Positions 1 to 12,003 of a stretch of DNA of 64,000 nt are shown piece by piece; the first letter of the stretch is position 1, and each line of letters begins with the position of its first letter. The stretch is from NCBI GenBank assembly GCA_905221605.1, contig CAJNDS010002845.1, forward strand, positions 592,713 to 656,712. Reading direction: 5' to 3'. The notes under the pieces were generated by a model that was not told where the DNA came from, searched no databases, and saw nothing but the letters and a program-made list of their open reading frames with translations. The position numbers and the translations under genes were made by a program. The stretch is from Symbiodinium natans (taxonomy: Eukaryota > Sar > Dinophyceae > Suessiales > Symbiodiniaceae).

Positions 1-3000
1 TAGAAGTAGGCTAAGGCGGCTAAGTAGGCCCAAGTAAGCCTCATTTTGGGCAATTTGGTTTCCCGTTGAGTTTCCCGAGGAACCCGCCAGCCTTAGCTTG
101 CGCGACCTGCTGGTGACCCGACTGGCAAAGGAGCCAACACGTGCAAAGCTAAACAGGCGTTAAGATACGTTAATTCGCCTGGGCTAGCCTTCCTAACCGT
201 GACCTAACCCTACGCCAGGAACACCCCTGAACATCCCTGAGCCATGTGCAAAAGACCCTCTCCAGTGCCTACGCTTCCTCCAGCCCGCAGGACCAAAGTG
301 TCATGAGAAATTGGCGATGGCGGGACTGCAGGGCAGGTTCTTGTTACCTTTGGGACGCAGCATGAGGGCGAGGTCCGAAAAAGCGATCGCCTCGAAGAGT
401 GTTGCGCTTTAGGGCAGGTGGACATAGGTCTGAAATTTGAGGAAGCACGCGTGACTGCTCTTGAATCTTCAAAAATGGCGTTAAGACGTAGAACCATGTA
501 GGAGGTTCACCTTACCCTTGCGTATCTCAAGCCTTAGCTTCCAGGTCTGCCCCCTCTTGGTTTGTGAGTGTATGTTCAACTGCTGCGTTGGAGGGTTTTG
601 TGGATGCTTGTGGGTTATGCTGACAAAAGTCGCCAGCCTCGCCCCCTTTGTTGAACATGCCAATGTAGCGCATGCTTGCATGAGTTACCGCTTTGCCGAT
701 GAAAGCTTCGCGAACCTAGTCTCATCGCCACCATTGCCCGGCATTGTCCTTCACACACCTAGTCAGACGCCAAAAGTTCCCGAAGGCCCAGAACACAGAC
801 TCGCTACATCTGAAGGTGTCTTCCGTTGCAATCTATATATCTACGTATGACACGTTGGTCGGTTGCATTATCCACATGACAACAGAGATCAATACGTGGA
901 TCGAGAAACGAATGGACAAAATAAAAGGCACATGCAATCGGCAGCAGTCACACTTACTGAAGATCGCCCGGCCGACTCTCTTCGCCAAGGTCCCTGCTGC
1001 ATCGCCCCACTGGCTCGGTGTTGAATGCGGCACTTGCTGCAGGTCGGCCATGTTCAGTTTAGGAGTAGTTAGAGTTTTCTGCCTTGCTGGTGAGTGCTGG
1101 TGTGAGCAAAGCGTTGCCTCTGTGGTTGCTCGGACCGCGAGTTGGTCAAATCTTTTGGAGACCAAAGGAGGCTTAGTGCATTCTCCAGTCAGCTTGTGCA
1201 ACTTCTGGCCGCAAGGACTCGAGAATTGCTTCACCGAAAGTGTCGCAAAGTACTGCTTCTAGCGTAGGTTGCTTGATTTGCTGGGGAGAGTTGTTTTCTG
1301 TTACAGTGGTTGCAGTTTGTCGGGGTTTCCGCTTGTCCTCCTTCCCTGCCAGGGCAACGAGGGCATGCCTGGCAAATCTGTTTGGAGTTGGTCCAAAGCC
1401 GAGGCACGGATGCTTTTTGGGCACGTGTTTCTGTCGCGCATGTCAATCTGCGACCTGTCATCGGAACCTTGCACTGCGCGCATGGCAAGAACACAGGTAA
1501 AGTGGGGTTTGGCGGTTTGGCCGCAATCTTGTGTGAGGGACACCTCTTCGTTTAGAGCATCGAGTTGAATACCTTACTGGTCCCTTGTGCCTGAAACCTC
1601 AGCCTTGCCAGCTCCCCTACTGGCCGGAAGATGACCCCTACAGCCTCCTGCAACCCGCTGCCTCCGTGTGAGTTCTCTTCATAAAGCTTTCTGCCAGGTG
1701 CTCGGCCCGACACCGTGGCTTTCAACGCTGCTGCCAGCACCCTGGCGTCAGGCGCACAGTGGCGGGAGGCTCGGCGCGGCTTTGTTCAGGGCTTTCAGTT
1801 GAAGGGCTGGGAGAAGTTTCTGAAAGCTTCTGCAGCATGTCCGTGCTGTTCCCTCGTGCCCGTGCAGGGCCTCTTGCTGACGGCCAGTACAGCGGGAGAG
1901 ACCACACAGGTGACTCTGGGCGCCGCTGCGCGAGCCTGTCCACACCTCAAAGAGAAAAGTTCTGAGACGGGCTAAGCTAAGGGCTTCAGGCAGAAGAGCT
2001 CAGAAGAGTCAACGATAAAGTTCCTAGCTCCAGCCTTTGCATGCTTGTGACGCGGCACGAGGTAAGCAGTAGAGAGTGCACGGTAGCAGACTGTAGCTGA
2101 CTGTAGCAGAATTCAGTAAAGATCCGGACTTTGTATTCGTGTGCGTCTCCAGGTGAGTTCGGCTCTGCCTGGCGCCTGGCAGGCAGCCAGCCCCTCAGTC
2201 CCTGTCCTTGTTCTCAGGGTCGAACTTGAAAGGGGCTCGTGCGAAGCATTGTATGGTTCCTAGACAATGCGCAGAATTCTTTACACTGTCCACCACTTAG
2301 CAGCGTGTCTAGTCTGGCTAAAGCCTTACATGTGGAACCGGGAATAGTTCAAGTTCCCAGCTCAGGCGTTCTTCACTTGGTACAGGTCTTTTCGCTGCAG
2401 ATTGGACAGGCCCGGCATCACTCCACAAATATGTCGGAGCAATTTGCCGAGTGCGAGTTCCAACACGTGGTGCGTGCCCAGCCCGCGCCTGGCCTGTCTG
2501 CTGCTGTTGGTAGCTGATGCTCTGCTCCGAAGGTCATCTACGGATCTGTTGCCAGTTCCTGCGCAACTGGGTTGCTTTAGCACCAACAGGGTAGGGCAAG
2601 TCTACCTGCTGGCCAATCTGCGCATCTGTGGAGTACCGCAGACAAACACACATGCACAGCTAAGGAGCAGACCTGCCGGTGGTCCCAGGCAACGATCACG
2701 AGAAGGATTACGCATGAACAAGATATAAGTAGAAAATCGGTGTCTTTGCCTGTAGTGATAACTTGAAAAATTCTGTTTGGAAGTTCTGTAGGGTTTAACA
2801 AGCATGGGTCGGGTAGCTGTAGCTTTCTGCTGTTGGCTTAGGGAGGAGAAGCAAGCTTCAGGATGAACTCAGGATGAAGGTCGAGGAAGATTCGTTCATC
2901 TCTCGGCATCCGCGGGCTTCATGTGCTAGACAAGGAAGTGGGTTCTTCGGATGTGAGGTGCATGGCCAAAGCTGTTTATGATTACTGCAGGTGCTCGGTG

Positions 3001-3651
3001 TGACACCCACCATGTGTCGCATTAGGGCCTCTAGTGACTCTAGTGTACACTCTTGCGCCAGATGGGGCGAATGCCATGTATGGAGCCCTGCCACCTCCAA
3101 CCCGACACGCCAACCGTAAACCCACATCCCAAAAAACATCAGGCGCAACAGCTTCTTGCCGAGCTCATGCAGCGTTGTCTTCGACCCAACCCAGTGCTGG
3201 GAAACACTGCAGGGGCCCTCGGTGATTCCATAAAGGGTTTCTTTCTTGCACTTGGCCACTTCGGACTTCCTGGCCTCTCAGTTTTCAGTAGGTGGCCAGT
3301 GCGACCAGCCGAGCTTCGGCCTGGAAACATGTGCTGCTGCTCGTGGTCGACCCGGAGCTTTAGCACTGGCACGTGGTTGTTGGAATCAGGGAAACATGCA
3401 CCGTTGGACGGATTTGCGCTGTGCTTGGAATGAATGTGTGCTGCCTGACCCGTAACTCTGTGCCATGGTCCTGAAAGCATCTCAAGGAGTAGCCAATACC
3501 GGGTGTAGCCAAAAAGCAAGGGAACCTACTGTCCCTATTCTGCAGTCCTTTTTGTACGGATTAAAATGGTTTTGAGGGGTAACATGGGACGCAGCGAACC
3601 ACCCGAAAGAATCCATATCGGAAACGCCCCAGTGACCTTCAGTGTCCAGCC
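1..3651. other. No supported gene
   Basis: Many short frames are open on both strands between about 210 and 3500, and several overlap the same bases (for example 744-1262 on + and 833-1234 on -). None shows a domain, a clean third-position bias or a convincing splice boundary. I see nothing that can be called a gene. Exons too short or diverged to recognise by eye could be present. Confidence 0.5.
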
Positions 3652-3709
3652 ATGCCTCCGGGCGCCTTCGTGGCGCTGCTGCGCGCCGTCGGCAGCCCCA
3701 AGGATCCCG
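3652..3709 (+). CDS. Candidate first coding exon
   Basis: An ATG opens a 19-codon GC-rich frame beginning MPPGAFVALLRAVGSPKDP, ending one base into a codon directly before a consensus-like GTGAGC donor. Third codon positions are nearly all G or C, unlike the flanking DNA. It could be the first exon of a gene that includes the Nudix-like exon at 4386, but the phase (one base left over) does not join directly to that exon, so at least one more exon or another acceptor would be needed. Function unknown. Confidence 0.4.
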
Positions 3710-4385
3710 GTGAGCCCGAGGATCTAGAGGCACAGGGTCCAGTGCTTTGGTGTTCATTTTTTTGGGTTTGTTTTTGGCATTTAGGGTTTAGGACGCACTG
3801 GAATGTGATGTAGGATTTGGGGAAGTTTGCGAGTTCTGAAGATGGGCGAGCCTGAGGCCCAGACTCTAGGTGGCGGAGCAAAGGCCGCAAGGTCGAGGAG
3901 AGTTGAGAACATCTGCAGGAATTCGGAAGGAATCTGTGGGGTTGAGGGCACGCTTAAAGGGTTTCCTCGGTTTCCCCTGGCAAGGTCTTGCTTCAGTGTC
4001 GCGCGCAGCATCTCAAGGACCTTCTGCGCTGAGTTCGCCCCTTTCTGCGAGGGGTCAGACGGGTGTCAGTGCAAGAAGATGTATGCAAGTGGCAAGATCG
4101 TGAAGCCTTCGAGTGGGTTCTGAAATCACACAATACTAGAGCGCATGCTGAATTGGAAGCGGGATGGACATTGGAGTGGATGCGTGCAAGTAGCGGTTTT
4201 GGTTTAGCCAGAACAATGATTCAATGGCAATTGGAGAAAATGATTTGGACGTGGCTGTGTATGCATGCTCATGGAGAATTTCGAGAACTCAGTTTTTTGA
4301 AGCTAGGGCTGAACCAGCTTTTCCCACCACTGCACTGCAGCTTTTTGTCAAAACGCAAACCCAGCATGCCTGTAGCCTTCCGCAG

Positions 4386-4433
4386 TACCCCGGCACGTGG
4401 GGCCTGCCGGGCGGCCAGCTGGGCTGGGAGGAG
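4386..4433 (+). CDS. Exon with first half of a Nudix box
   Basis: After the acceptor-like TTCCGCAG the frame reads YPGTWGLPGGQLGWEE. This matches the start of the Nudix hydrolase motif, where a GxW-LPGG strand leads into G-x5-E; here the glycine and glutamate are spaced as required. The rest of the motif (REUxEExGU) does not follow in frame, and a GC dinucleotide right after the second Glu codon could be a GC donor, so the helix may lie in the next exon. Nudix enzymes cleave nucleoside diphosphates linked to another group. The exon at 4869 could supply the following helix. The family call rests on one half-motif only. Confidence 0.35.
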
Positions 4434-4868
4434 GCTGGCTGCTTGGGATGTCACAGCGATTTGCGGTCGGTGAGTGGGTGGCCTGTGGGGGGCTGTGGTG
4501 TGGCTGCGTGTGTGGCTGTGTGTGGCTGTGTGCGGCTGTGTGTGGCTGGCTGTGTGTGGCTGGCTAGTTTGGTGTTCTCATGAAAGCAAGCATCTCAAGC
4601 CTTTAGTGTTTTTTTGACAGTAAGCATCTTAGATCACCCCCGAGGCCCAGTACTAAATCACCTTGGATGTGGTGTTAGGGGGGAATGATCGGGTGTGTGG
4701 GAGGAGGGGCTGGATTTGGACGTGAAGGCCTCCTGGGTTCCATTCCATCATCCGGAGGCCCAGTTGAACCCTCAAAGACCAGCTGACTGATCCGATTCAT
4801 TTCCAGGGACGCTGGCCCTTTCACCCCCAAGGTGAAGTTTCGAAGCTGAAATCTGAAATCTCCCGAGG

Positions 4869-4945
4869 CCCATGCCTACTACGACCATGCGGTGGAGCCC
4901 TCGCTCCGCGAGCGGATTGTGCGCAGAGCCGCGCTTCGACGGATC
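4869..4945 (+). CDS. Helical exon, possibly downstream of the Nudix exon
   Basis: After CCCGAG the frame reads AHAYYDHAVEPSLRERIVRR then AALRR, with strong G/C preference at third positions. The Arg/Glu-rich AALR segment resembles the helix that precedes the Nudix REUxEE core in acyl-CoA-type Nudix proteins, but the diagnostic glutamates are not visible before the frame decays. It ends near CTTCGACG|GATCCC, which would need a GA donor. Exon status is likely; family membership is a guess from position. Confidence 0.35.
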
Positions 4946-5413
4946 CCCAGCAGGGCTTCTTTGCCGGCTTTTGCCGGCTTACCGGCTTCAGAAACTTGGG
5001 AGTCGTGAGACTGCTGGCCGCTGCATGCTACATGCTGGCTACACAGCTCTTCGAAACTTTCCAACACCCCACAGCCAACCCTTAATACTCCATACTGGAT
5101 GCGCTCGCCCAAACACTGGAAAGAGACACGCTTCGAATGATTCTTCATTGTTTCTTGGGCAGACATTGCCGATAGCAGCCGGAGTTTCAATGTGACACAT
5201 TCTGACCCGCCCGAGGTGAGTTACTTGAGGAAGCTGCGGCTGGGAGGCGCCTCTCAGAGCATTAAAGTTGCTCAGAGGTTGTGAGAAAAGTCTTTGCACC
5301 ATCTGTAGATGGTGCCCTCACCACTTCATAGTCGGGAGGCACGTTGCCGTGACAACTCGGCATCCAAAACCTGAAGCCAAATCAAGACCTTCATTCGTAG
5401 CCCAAGCTTTCAG

Positions 5414-5517
5414 TACCGCGCTTCAAAGCTTGGCCGATGCGCTCAGTGTGAGCACTGGCTCCAAGACGACGATCTACTTCGAGCCTTTGCGCGTGGAGGT
5501 CTCGGGCGAGCAGGCGG
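5414..5517 (+). CDS. Unrecognised exon
   Basis: After the acceptor-like AAGCTTTCAG the frame carries ALQSLADALSVSTGSKTTIY then FEPLRVEVSGEQA, with about 80 percent G/C at third positions against a mixed background. It ends at GCGG|GTGTTG or at the GC donor a few bases before. No family recognised. It could be a later exon of the gene starting near 3652. Confidence 0.4.
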
Positions 5518-6175
5518 GTGTTGGGGTTTGGCGGAGTTTATTACTGTACACACCATTGTGCAGATGCACAGCACTTCTTCTTACAGACCTTTGTAAACGT
5601 TATCCGCCACTTCGGGCTGATAGCTTGTGGTTGCACTTGGGTGGCTTGTGATCAGAATGAAACATGGTGGCACATGGTGGCACTTGTCCACCTTGCTCTG
5701 CATTGGAGCCGTTGCCCTTGCTTGTGCCGAATCAGAGACGGCGGGTCATGTGTTCCCAAACGACCCTGCGGTAAACCAAGTTGTAAATGGCCAGGCAGTG
5801 AAGCTCAGCAGGAAAGACTGGCACTGTCACATGCCAGCAGGCCTTTCCTTCTTTGAGGCCCTTCCCGGCTTTCCTTTGCTTGGTGTCCATGGGGTGTCCT
5901 TATTGCGTGCTTTCTTTGTCGCAGTGCCGTGTGTTTGAACCATTGACCTGACAGTCAGTATGACAAGTACGTATTTCCCATTGGCTCAGAGAGACCGGCG
6001 CCACGACATCCCAAACAGGCAAGTGCGGGTTGTTGGTAGGACCTAGGTCCGACGGTGCACGGTTGCAACCTAGAGTTTTTCGAAGTGCCATATAGGCGGA
6101 GCCGCGACATCCGATTTCATGCAGAGTGAGTGAGACAGGTATAGCTGAGTGATACTCATTAATATGACCATCAGC

Positions 6176-6340
6176 AAGTCATCGAAAACTTCACCGAAAA
6201 TGTCATCGAATATGTAGCAGAAACGCTACCAGCAAGATCCCAGATTTGTCTCCCAACGACAATCTCATCGAATAGGTCAGCCAAGATGTCACCGAATATG
6301 TCATCGAATAGGTCACCAAATGTGACGCCGATACGTCACT
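6176..6340. repeat. Degenerate 15-bp tandem repeat
   Basis: Variants of GTCATCGAATATG and GTCACCGAATAGG recur about every 15 bases, with one diverged stretch in the middle. The repeat is open in frame as runs of CHRI/GHRI-like residues, but nothing suggests it is translated. Confidence 0.6.
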
Positions 6341-6568
6341 GACGGTTAGCCCCAGTTATCTATCATTGTTTTTACTTTTCCCTGAACCCCTTGTAAACAA
6401 TGCCCGTGGGACACAAAAACACTACCTCAAGCGGCAGCGGTGTAGCCTAGCCTCCTAAATTTCTTCTTTCAGCTTTCGTAACAGCCCTTTCAGTCTCTGT
6501 AATCAGAGCAGCGGCTGAATTTTTTCTCACAGGCGGAGCAACGCTCAGCCCGATTCGGAGCTGCGTAT

Positions 6569-6652
6569 CAGTGAGTGAGTGAGTGAGTGAGACAGTGAGA
6601 CAGTGAGACAGTGAGAAAGTGAGAAAGTGAGAGAGAGAGAGAGAGAGAGAGT
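6569..6652. repeat. (GTGA)n-(GACA)n-(GA)n microsatellite
   Basis: The tract passes from GTGA units through ACAGTGAG units into a pure GA run of about 20 bases. This is a compound microsatellite with no coding role. Confidence 0.85.
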
Positions 6653-8909
6653 CGGATCGGGCACATTTTTGTTTTGCCGCGTGTTTTGGATGAATCAGCG
6701 CATGGAGGTCGATGCCGCACGATCTCGGCGAATGAAGGTCGTGGCCAGACTGAACCATCAGCGAAGCTCCGGGGTGGTACTCGTACTGCCCATTGCAGAA
6801 CACACGGTCCTTCTGAACTGAACGTCCTGTGTGGAAATCCCTGTCGTATTCTGTCTCAAAATGTCATTTAATTGCAAACCAAAGTGGCGGCGCCGGCAGC
6901 CTTGGCCGGTGCATGCATTTTATCTGTGCCACCGGACCCAACCTCTCCGAGCCCGGAACGAAGAATGGCTAGCAGCAGGCTAGCAGAGTGCAAGGCGCGA
7001 TGGTTTACATAGTTTATCTGCGATCTCATCATCTGCCCTGAAGAGCCATCTCGCACTTCTGTCTACCAAGCATCGCATACCCCAAGGCGCACTACGACAC
7101 CTTCATTTTTGTTTATGTGAAGCTTGACTGCAGCTCGTTGTTGTGAGCAGACGGTGGGTGCTGCATGGTACTGTGCTTGGAGAACTTCATGCTCTACTGG
7201 ATGAAAGATACACAGAGACAGACCGATGATAGAAAGCTTCTTGACCGTGGAATGCTGGTGCCATGGCTCGGTGCGATGTGGGCGTTGTCTCCATGTGCTC
7301 GTGGTATTTGTTCTAGAACATGGTATTGTTTCTGTCCCCGCACTCGCTTGATTACCCGGAGGAAGAGAGAGGCCACCTGACTGAGCTCCAGTTGAGTTAT
7401 GTTGACTGCGAATCGATGTTACGGTTTTTTTGGTGTTAGCAACTCTTGCTTCTCCTGTTGCTGGGCCCTGAGCTCCAATCGCAAGCATCGACACAGGCCA
7501 TGTGCCCTCACCGCACCAAGTTTGAGTGAAGCCTTAGCCTTAGCCTTGGCACACGCACTACCCGAGCCCCCCCACAAGATACATGGCGATCAGCTGAAGA
7601 AGAGCCATCTCGACCATGGTAGCACCTAGCGGCCCAGCTGTGGATTAGCACGCAGCCTGCGTGCTAACTCAACGCGAATGCCATGCCGCCGGCTCGCATG
7701 TTACACCTGGTCTCGCCCAGTGGGAGTCTGCTCATGTCCCTGTACGTGGACATCTTCAAGCGACTTGCTGGCGCTAGATCACGAAGCCAAGTACAGGCTC
7801 CTGAGCCACTGACGTCATGTCGGGGTGTGAGCATTGTGTGGGCCAAACGCGGCATGCGCCCTGCATGGATCTTTGTGCATGCCGAGGCCCAAAAGCGCAG
7901 GGGATCGTAGCCGGGAACTGAGATGGCATCGATCGGTCATGGCAACGGCAGCATAAGGTAGAAGTTACGCATGTGGGCGGAAATGCACCTGTTGACTTTT
8001 TCTGAGGCTTTGTGGAGATCATCAAGGATGAAATCCGCTCAAGGCCCTGCAAGGGCACAGCGTCCGGAAGGGCATAGGTCCTGCTTTCTGGCGTCCATGC
8101 AAAGAGCCGTTGAGCGCTTTGCCCATGTTGAACCGAATTACGGATGGGTCCATGCATGCCCCTACTGAGTAACTTGAGTGATTGAGTGAGGCGAGGAATC
8201 CCCTACCTACGGCAGAAGCTGATGATCGATGGCCCCTCGGAAGGGTTTGGCAATAGGAGCTCGGCGAGCCAGAGATGTGACCGTTGCTGGATCTCTTCTG
8301 CATGCCTCCGTGCTTTCGAGACAGCGATTCTTCTGTGAGGGGTGTGGAAGGCGAGCCCAAGCTTTTTGTACCGAAAACAGATGGGGCAGACCTGTCTGTG
8401 TCGAGTGCTGAAGGGCTCCGCCCAGCATCCGCTCAACTCTCTACCGGGAGTGACCTTCAGATGCGAAGCAATCTGCCTTTCTGTGTTGTTTTCCCTGAGG
8501 CCCAAAATTTCTAGAACCCCCAGCCCTGCCCTGTTCGATGGCTCCTTGCCTGCGTTGTCCGAGGGCCCATAAGCAACACAAGCCCACAGTGTGAACAGTT
8601 GCCAACAAAACAGTGAAAGTGGCTTGGGATGTCCTTGGGTGATCCCTTTGCCTAGCAGTTTTGGCTTCTTGGCTACCAGGGCCTCCGGCTGCAGTCAACA
8701 GAAGCAGCAGCCCTCTTGAGGTGATGACGTGCACGTCACCAAGTCATGGGAGGTGCCTGCAGCTCGTTTTTCGCTTTCATGTGAGGCGTGGGGACTCTGG
8801 TGATTTCGGGATGTTTCGATGGGCTTCAACGCAGTTGAGTCCACGACGATGTTTGGGCCCCTTAAGCCCTACCAAGCTGTAGCTCCCTGAAGAACTCGGC
8901 AGCTCACAG

Positions 8910-8971
8910 GAGCTTGGCAAGCCTTTGGAGGTCGTCTTCCACTTGCTCCCTTACGCCGCTCGAGCGCAACT
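8910..8971 (+). CDS. Ankyrin exon (second half-repeat)
   Basis: The frame ELGKPLEVVFHLLPYAARAQ fits the second ankyrin helix (G-x-x-LEVV-x-x-LL). It ends at an ACT|GTAGAT donor and an in-frame TAG follows at once, as expected for intron sequence. Confidence 0.5.
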
Positions 8972-9493
8972 GTAGATTTTGTGCAGTTCAGTGCCGAACA
9001 TCGAAGTGGTCTCAAGCCAGCACCATACTTCTCGAGTTGTGTGGACTCATGGGCGAGCCCGTTGTGGTTGACCCCCGCGGGATGCGGCAGGGCGTGCAAT
9101 CCAACAGCCCTTCTTGAGTTGAGGTCCAGACAGGAGCAGAGCAGCTCCTTCTGATGGCGGAGAGGGGCGACGTGGAGCAGGAAAGGGAACAAGGGGTCGG
9201 GCTCTGTGGTTCCAGAGTTTTCACAACTTGTCCAGCTTCTTCAGGCAGTCTCATTAGGTCACACTTCAAGATGTCAGAGATCTTGCTGTTGGCAATGCTC
9301 CCAGCCCCCCACCCCCCTCCCCACAACAAAAAAAACAAGCCAAGCCCCCCCAGAACCGCCTGTGGCAAAGAATTAGCAGCCCGGAAGCTCTGCTGAAGCC
9401 GCGGAGGCCGAGGCTGCGCTTTTGCTTCCGCAGGCTGGGGCGTCTGTCGCGGCTTTTTTTGGTGGCAGAGGAGTTCCTCTGCGCTAGCACCAG

Positions 9494-9575
9494 GAGCCCA
9501 ATGCCGCGGACGTGGATGGCGAGACTGCGGCACTGAAGGCCAGCCGTGAAGGCGAGGATGCGAAAGCGAAAATCC
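9494..9575 (+). CDS. Ankyrin exon (first half-repeat)
   Basis: After CACCAG the frame reads NAADVDGETAALKASREGED, matching the N-A-x-D-x-x-GET-x-L-x-A-x-x-x-G ankyrin hairpin and first helix. It stops at AATCC|GTGTAG. Confidence 0.55.
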
Positions 9576-9657
9576 GTGTAGATCCCTCATGGCCCGAAGC
9601 TTGAGCCATGTTGAGCATGGCTCCTCGGACTGGCTGAGGGCCTCAGAGTGACGGCAG

Positions 9658-9698
9658 GTCACATGGAGATGATGCAGCTTCTGGCGTACGCGGATGCC
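9658..9698 (+). CDS. Ankyrin exon (second half-repeat)
   Basis: After GACGGCAG the exon opens two bases into a Gly codon and reads (G)HMEMMQLLAYADA, then GTGCCT. The intron would split the conserved glycine of GHMEVV, the same phase as at 16005. Confidence 0.55.
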
Positions 9699-9979
9699 GT
9701 GCCTTGTCTGGGCGTCTGATGTGCTAGGGCCCTTGGCGCGCCGGATGAGGTTTCAGGCGGTTCAGTTGTGCCACAGCATGGTGAATGCTCTGCCGGGCTT
9801 CAAGCTTCTTTTCGGGTTGTGATCTGCTCTCGGTCCAGGGCCGTTCGGGCATCGTGAGCTGCATTCCCGCAAGCACAGAGCTGTTTGTAGGGTTCGAGCA
9901 TTGTTTGTACAGGTGTTCGAAAAGGCTGAGCTTGTACCGAACTTGGCGTGCCAAGGACATGAACATTACCAATTGTGAG

Positions 9980-10024
9980 GGCTCGGCTCCAATTACCGAA
10001 GCCGCACGGAATGGACACATCCAG
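9980..10024 (+). CDS. Ankyrin exon (first half-repeat)
   Basis: GSAPITEAARNGHIQ matches G-x-TPL-x-x-AA-x-NGHIQ with Ala in place of Thr. The donor CATCCAG|GTGGGG follows directly, before the expected VV of the next helix. Confidence 0.6.
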
Positions 10025-10362
10025 GTGGGGCCTCTCTCCTTCTTGTCTCGCGGAAGTGTCGCAAGTTGGAGCCAGCCTATGATGCGATGAGCATGACACG
10101 CCCGTCTTCTCTGGAATTGTTTAGCATCCCTGAAGCATCTGTTCTGTTAAGTTGTTGAAGGTTGTCCAGTTCCTCCTCGAAAGCGGCGTTGACAAGGCGT
10201 CGCGACGGGGGAGGTTTCTGCGCTATATCTTGAGTGCTGTACTTAGACTTATCCCTAGGCGGATCCCAGCATCCCCAGGGACCCTGAGCTTGTAGTTGTG
10301 TGAAAGATCTTTCGGGATCTTTCGGATTGCGCCATCAGTGAACAGCTGCCAATGCGCTGGAG

Positions 10363-10425
10363 GACGTCGGCAATGATTGGGGGGAGACGCCGCTGTACCT
10401 CGCAGCTGAGGAGGACCACCACGAG
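10363..10425 (+). CDS. Ankyrin exon (first half-repeat)
   Basis: DVGNDWGETPLYLAAEEDHH is a near-consensus ankyrin first half (GETPLYLAA). The frame stops 12 bases after the final Glu codon. Confidence 0.65.
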
Positions 10426-10709
10426 TTCCGCAGCTGAAGCTGTGAAGCTGTGAGCCCCACACAATGAAGGGGGCTGAAGGGCCCTCTCTTTCTGCAGGGA
10501 AACACCTAGGTTTGTCGCTGGAATTGATTCGGAGCCCAGCTCCCCGAAGCCTCGGCTCTTCCTTGTGCCCCCTTAGAGCTTGCTGCGCTTTCGAAATCTC
10601 CCGGCGGTGTGCTGAAGGGATTGGAGGCAGTACCGATGATCATATAGATGCATGAAGAGCTGCACGCGCTCATGGGGAGTCTTCTGACCGAAGCCGTGCC
10701 GCACCAAGG

Positions 10710-10745
10710 GTGGTCCAAACCCTGCTTGACGCAAAGGCCCTCAAG
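10710..10745 (+). CDS. Ankyrin exon (second half-repeat)
   Basis: VVQTLLDAKALK continues the helix expected after a GHIQ-type ending. It is flanked by CAAGG before and AAG|GACC after. It would join in sense to the half-repeat at 9980 or 10363. Confidence 0.5.
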
Positions 10746-10900
10746 GACCAACCTGCTCTCCCGCGTTTTTACACATGCCTTTTGCACCAGAGAAGCAGCA
10801 GAGGAACCGGGGTTGTTAGAAGTTACGCGTGGTGGCGTCGCCGCACCCAGTACACACGAAAGCTCCGCGCCGCCTTCTTGAGACGTGCGGCCTATTGGAG

Positions 10901-10963
10901 GACAAGGCGACCTATGATGGCATGACGCCAATCCTGATTGCCGCATCCAAGGGCCATCTGCAG
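10901..10963 (+). CDS. Ankyrin exon (first half-repeat)
   Basis: After TTGGAG the frame reads DKATYDGMTPILIAASKGHL then Gln, a clear ankyrin first half (DGMTPILIAASKGHLQ). The next bases, GCCGCC, could be a GC donor. Confidence 0.65.
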
Positions 10964-11806
10964 CCGCCTGGCAGAAGAGGTTCTGGCTTTTCACTTCCTT
11001 AAGGGGTTCTGCAACACCCTGGTCTACAGTGAGGCCTGACTTAGCCATGAAACCAGGAGTCCTCGTGTGCTTTGTGCCGTTGGCTTCAGGGGTTGCGGTA
11101 GGCATAGTGGGATGACAGTCAGGCTTTCCGAGAACGAGATGGTAGGTCCTGTCCTGCACCAAGCGGACCACACGGTTTTGCTTGTGTCGCCTTTCCCCGC
11201 AAAGCCTGAGCTTACCCGGACCCAAACCATCCCTAAACCCTAACGTCGAAACCCTAAACGTGCCGAGACGCTGCCCCACCCTCAAGCTCATCCACTTTGA
11301 CACTCTCAAAGCCCCGAAGCCACAACGAAAGAGCTATGGGCCCTGCAAACCCCTGTGGGTTAGGACGAGGATATGACTGCAGATTTAGGCTCAAAATTGC
11401 GCGAGAACAAGTGTCCTCCTCAGGACTGTTATTGCCCTGCTGCGGGAACGTGCTGCCAAGAACCACTGCAATCTGGAAGCTTGGCAGCGAATGCATTCTG
11501 TGTGGGTATAGACAGTATAGTGCCAGGGCCCTAGGGGATGCTAGATGTGGAAGGAGCCTTTTCGACACCAGGCCACGAGGCTTTGGTGATTGTTCTTGCC
11601 CTCGTCTCCTGGTTCGAGTCCATGAGTGCTGTTGTCGTCTGTATGTGTGCAATCGCCTTGATGATCCTTTGCATCTTAATTTACAGAAATTGTATGTACA
11701 TGCACGTGAAGGTTTTTCTCAGAAAGCTATGAATCTTGACAGACAGCGAGATGTCTGCATACCATTGGCATTTGTCAACACTAGATGCAACATGACGCGC
11801 TTGCAG

Positions 11807-11853
11807 AGGCAGGGGAGTCTCCGCTGTACCTGGCCTCCAAGCAACTTGGGAAA
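11807..11853 (+). CDS. Ankyrin exon (first half-repeat)
   Basis: After CTTGCAG the frame carries EAGESPLYLASKQLGK, an ankyrin first half with Ser for Thr. A GCTTGA follows and may act as a GC donor. Confidence 0.55.
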
Positions 11854-12003
11854 AGCTTGAGCTGTAGATTTTGCCCTCTAGTTTGGGTAGCTAGTGGCGT
11901 CATAATTGTAAACGCTTGCGCACGCCGCCTCGGCAGCCGGGCCGGCGCCAGGACAGGAAAGGAGGAAAGAGGGTTTCGCAAAAAAAGGGGGAAGGGCAGA
12001 GCA

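Larger units (their letters stand above)
5518..8909. other. Mostly non-coding stretch with simple repeats
   Basis: It holds a degenerate 15-bp repeat (6176-6340), a GTGA/GA microsatellite (6569-6652) and several short open frames. The frame at 7698 (MLHLVSPSGSLLMSLYVDIF) has the look of the short N-terminal segment that precedes ankyrin repeats in some dinoflagellate proteins, so it might be the start of the downstream ankyrin gene, but that is weak. Confidence 0.3.

Noticed and set aside
9012-9662. 216-codon - strand frame
   Set aside because: Overlaps the ankyrin exon at 9494 on +; low-complexity Gly/Trp middle part; no domain.
10506-11309. 267-codon - strand frame
   Set aside because: It overlaps + strand ankyrin exons at 10710 and 10901 and their introns, shows no domain, and its composition does not change at exon borders.
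11609-11622. GGTTCGAGTCC, a perfect pol III B-box
   Set aside because: No A-box or cloverleaf upstream, and the T stem has a mismatch; likely chance.
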